From Flavobacterium sp. (GTDB lineage: Bacteria > Bacteroidota > Bacteroidia > Flavobacteriales > Flavobacteriaceae), in the NCBI RefSeq assembly GCF_003525665.1, contig NZ_DQDX01000186.1, positions 325 through 20,520 of the forward strand: a stretch of DNA of 20,196 nt, given 5' to 3'. Below, piece by piece: positions 20,108 to 20,196 of the stretch. The notes beneath the pieces are model-generated. The model worked only from the letters and a program-made list of their open reading frames with translations, searched no databases and was not told the origin of the DNA. Each line of letters begins with the position of its first letter. The stretch's first letter is position 1. Both the position numbers and the translations under genes were made by a program.

Positions 20108-20196
20108 TAGCCCTGATGGAAGTGGCATTCGTTGCAAACGAATATAACGGACAGCAGGAAAAAGGATTACAGATAAAGCCCAAGCGATTCGCTCCT
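20108..20196 (+). ncRNA. Structured intergenic repeat, Flavo-1-like RNA, copy 2 (may continue beyond window)
   Basis: Begins TAGCCCTGAT (20108-20117) and shows the same layout as the copy at 2511-2617. CCTG at 20112-20115 can pair with CAGG at 20155-20158, enclosing the hairpin ATTCGTT (20127-20133), loop GCA, AACGAAT (20137-20143). The last 45 bases match copy 1 at 37 positions, including GATAAAGCCC and ATTCGCTCCT, and reach the window edge. It is oriented away from rpsL. The identity as Flavo-1 is from memory and should be tested with the covariance model. Confidence 0.58.

Noticed and set aside
1..20196. CRISPR array, tRNA, rRNA, prophage or defence genes
   Set aside because: No regularly spaced repeats, no tRNA or rRNA sequence and no non-housekeeping genes were seen; the window is a conserved core region.

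Overview
The window is a low-GC chromosomal segment from a member of Bacteroidota, most likely Flavobacterium or a close relative. The evidence is the protein sequences, the TAnnTTTG-type promoter motifs, the near absence of Shine-Dalgarno sequences, the gene order eno-carA-rplQ at the end of the ribosomal cluster, and repeats that look like a flavobacterial structured RNA. Every recognisable gene lies on the minus strand, so transcription runs from high to low coordinates.

Layout in transcription order. Positions 20196-19912 hold a structured repeat on the plus strand (cut by the window edge), an AT-rich stretch, and the promoter and short leader of the cluster. Positions 19911-2709 hold one large ribosomal protein supercluster: the str part (rpsL, rpsG, fusA, then rpsJ, with no tuf), the S10 part (rplC, rplD, rplW, rplB, rpsS, rplV, rpsC, rplP, rpmC, rpsQ), the spc part (rplN, rplX, rplE, rpsN, rpsH, rplF, rplR, rpsE, rpmD, rplO, secY) and the alpha part (infA, rpmJ, rpsM, rpsK, rpsD, rpoA, rplQ). 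A strong intrinsic terminator (2653-2684) follows rplQ. A 316-base gap then holds this terminator, a second copy of the structured repeat and a promoter for carA. carA is followed by a probable terminator, a candidate promoter and eno, whose 3' end lies outside the window.

Together the genes supply most of the ribosome's operon-encoded proteins, EF-G, IF-1, the SecY channel and the alpha subunit of RNA polymerase. carA (pyrimidine and arginine precursor) and eno (glycolysis) are separate transcription units.

The gene content is ordinary; the interest lies in the non-coding parts. Inside the cluster almost all junctions are 29 bases or shorter. The four exceptions (61, 117, 140 and 120 bases) lie directly before rpsG, rplC-rplD, rpsH and rpsD. 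S7, L4, S8 and S4 are the four proteins that autoregulate the corresponding operons in E. coli. The two largest gaps contain striking hairpins: a 20-bp stem followed by a T run before rplC, and a perfect 15-bp stem with an inner stem before rpsH. The two structured repeats flanking the cluster have unrelated sequences in their central hairpin but both keep the pairing, as expected for a functional RNA. No mobile elements, CRISPR arrays, tRNA or rRNA genes were found.
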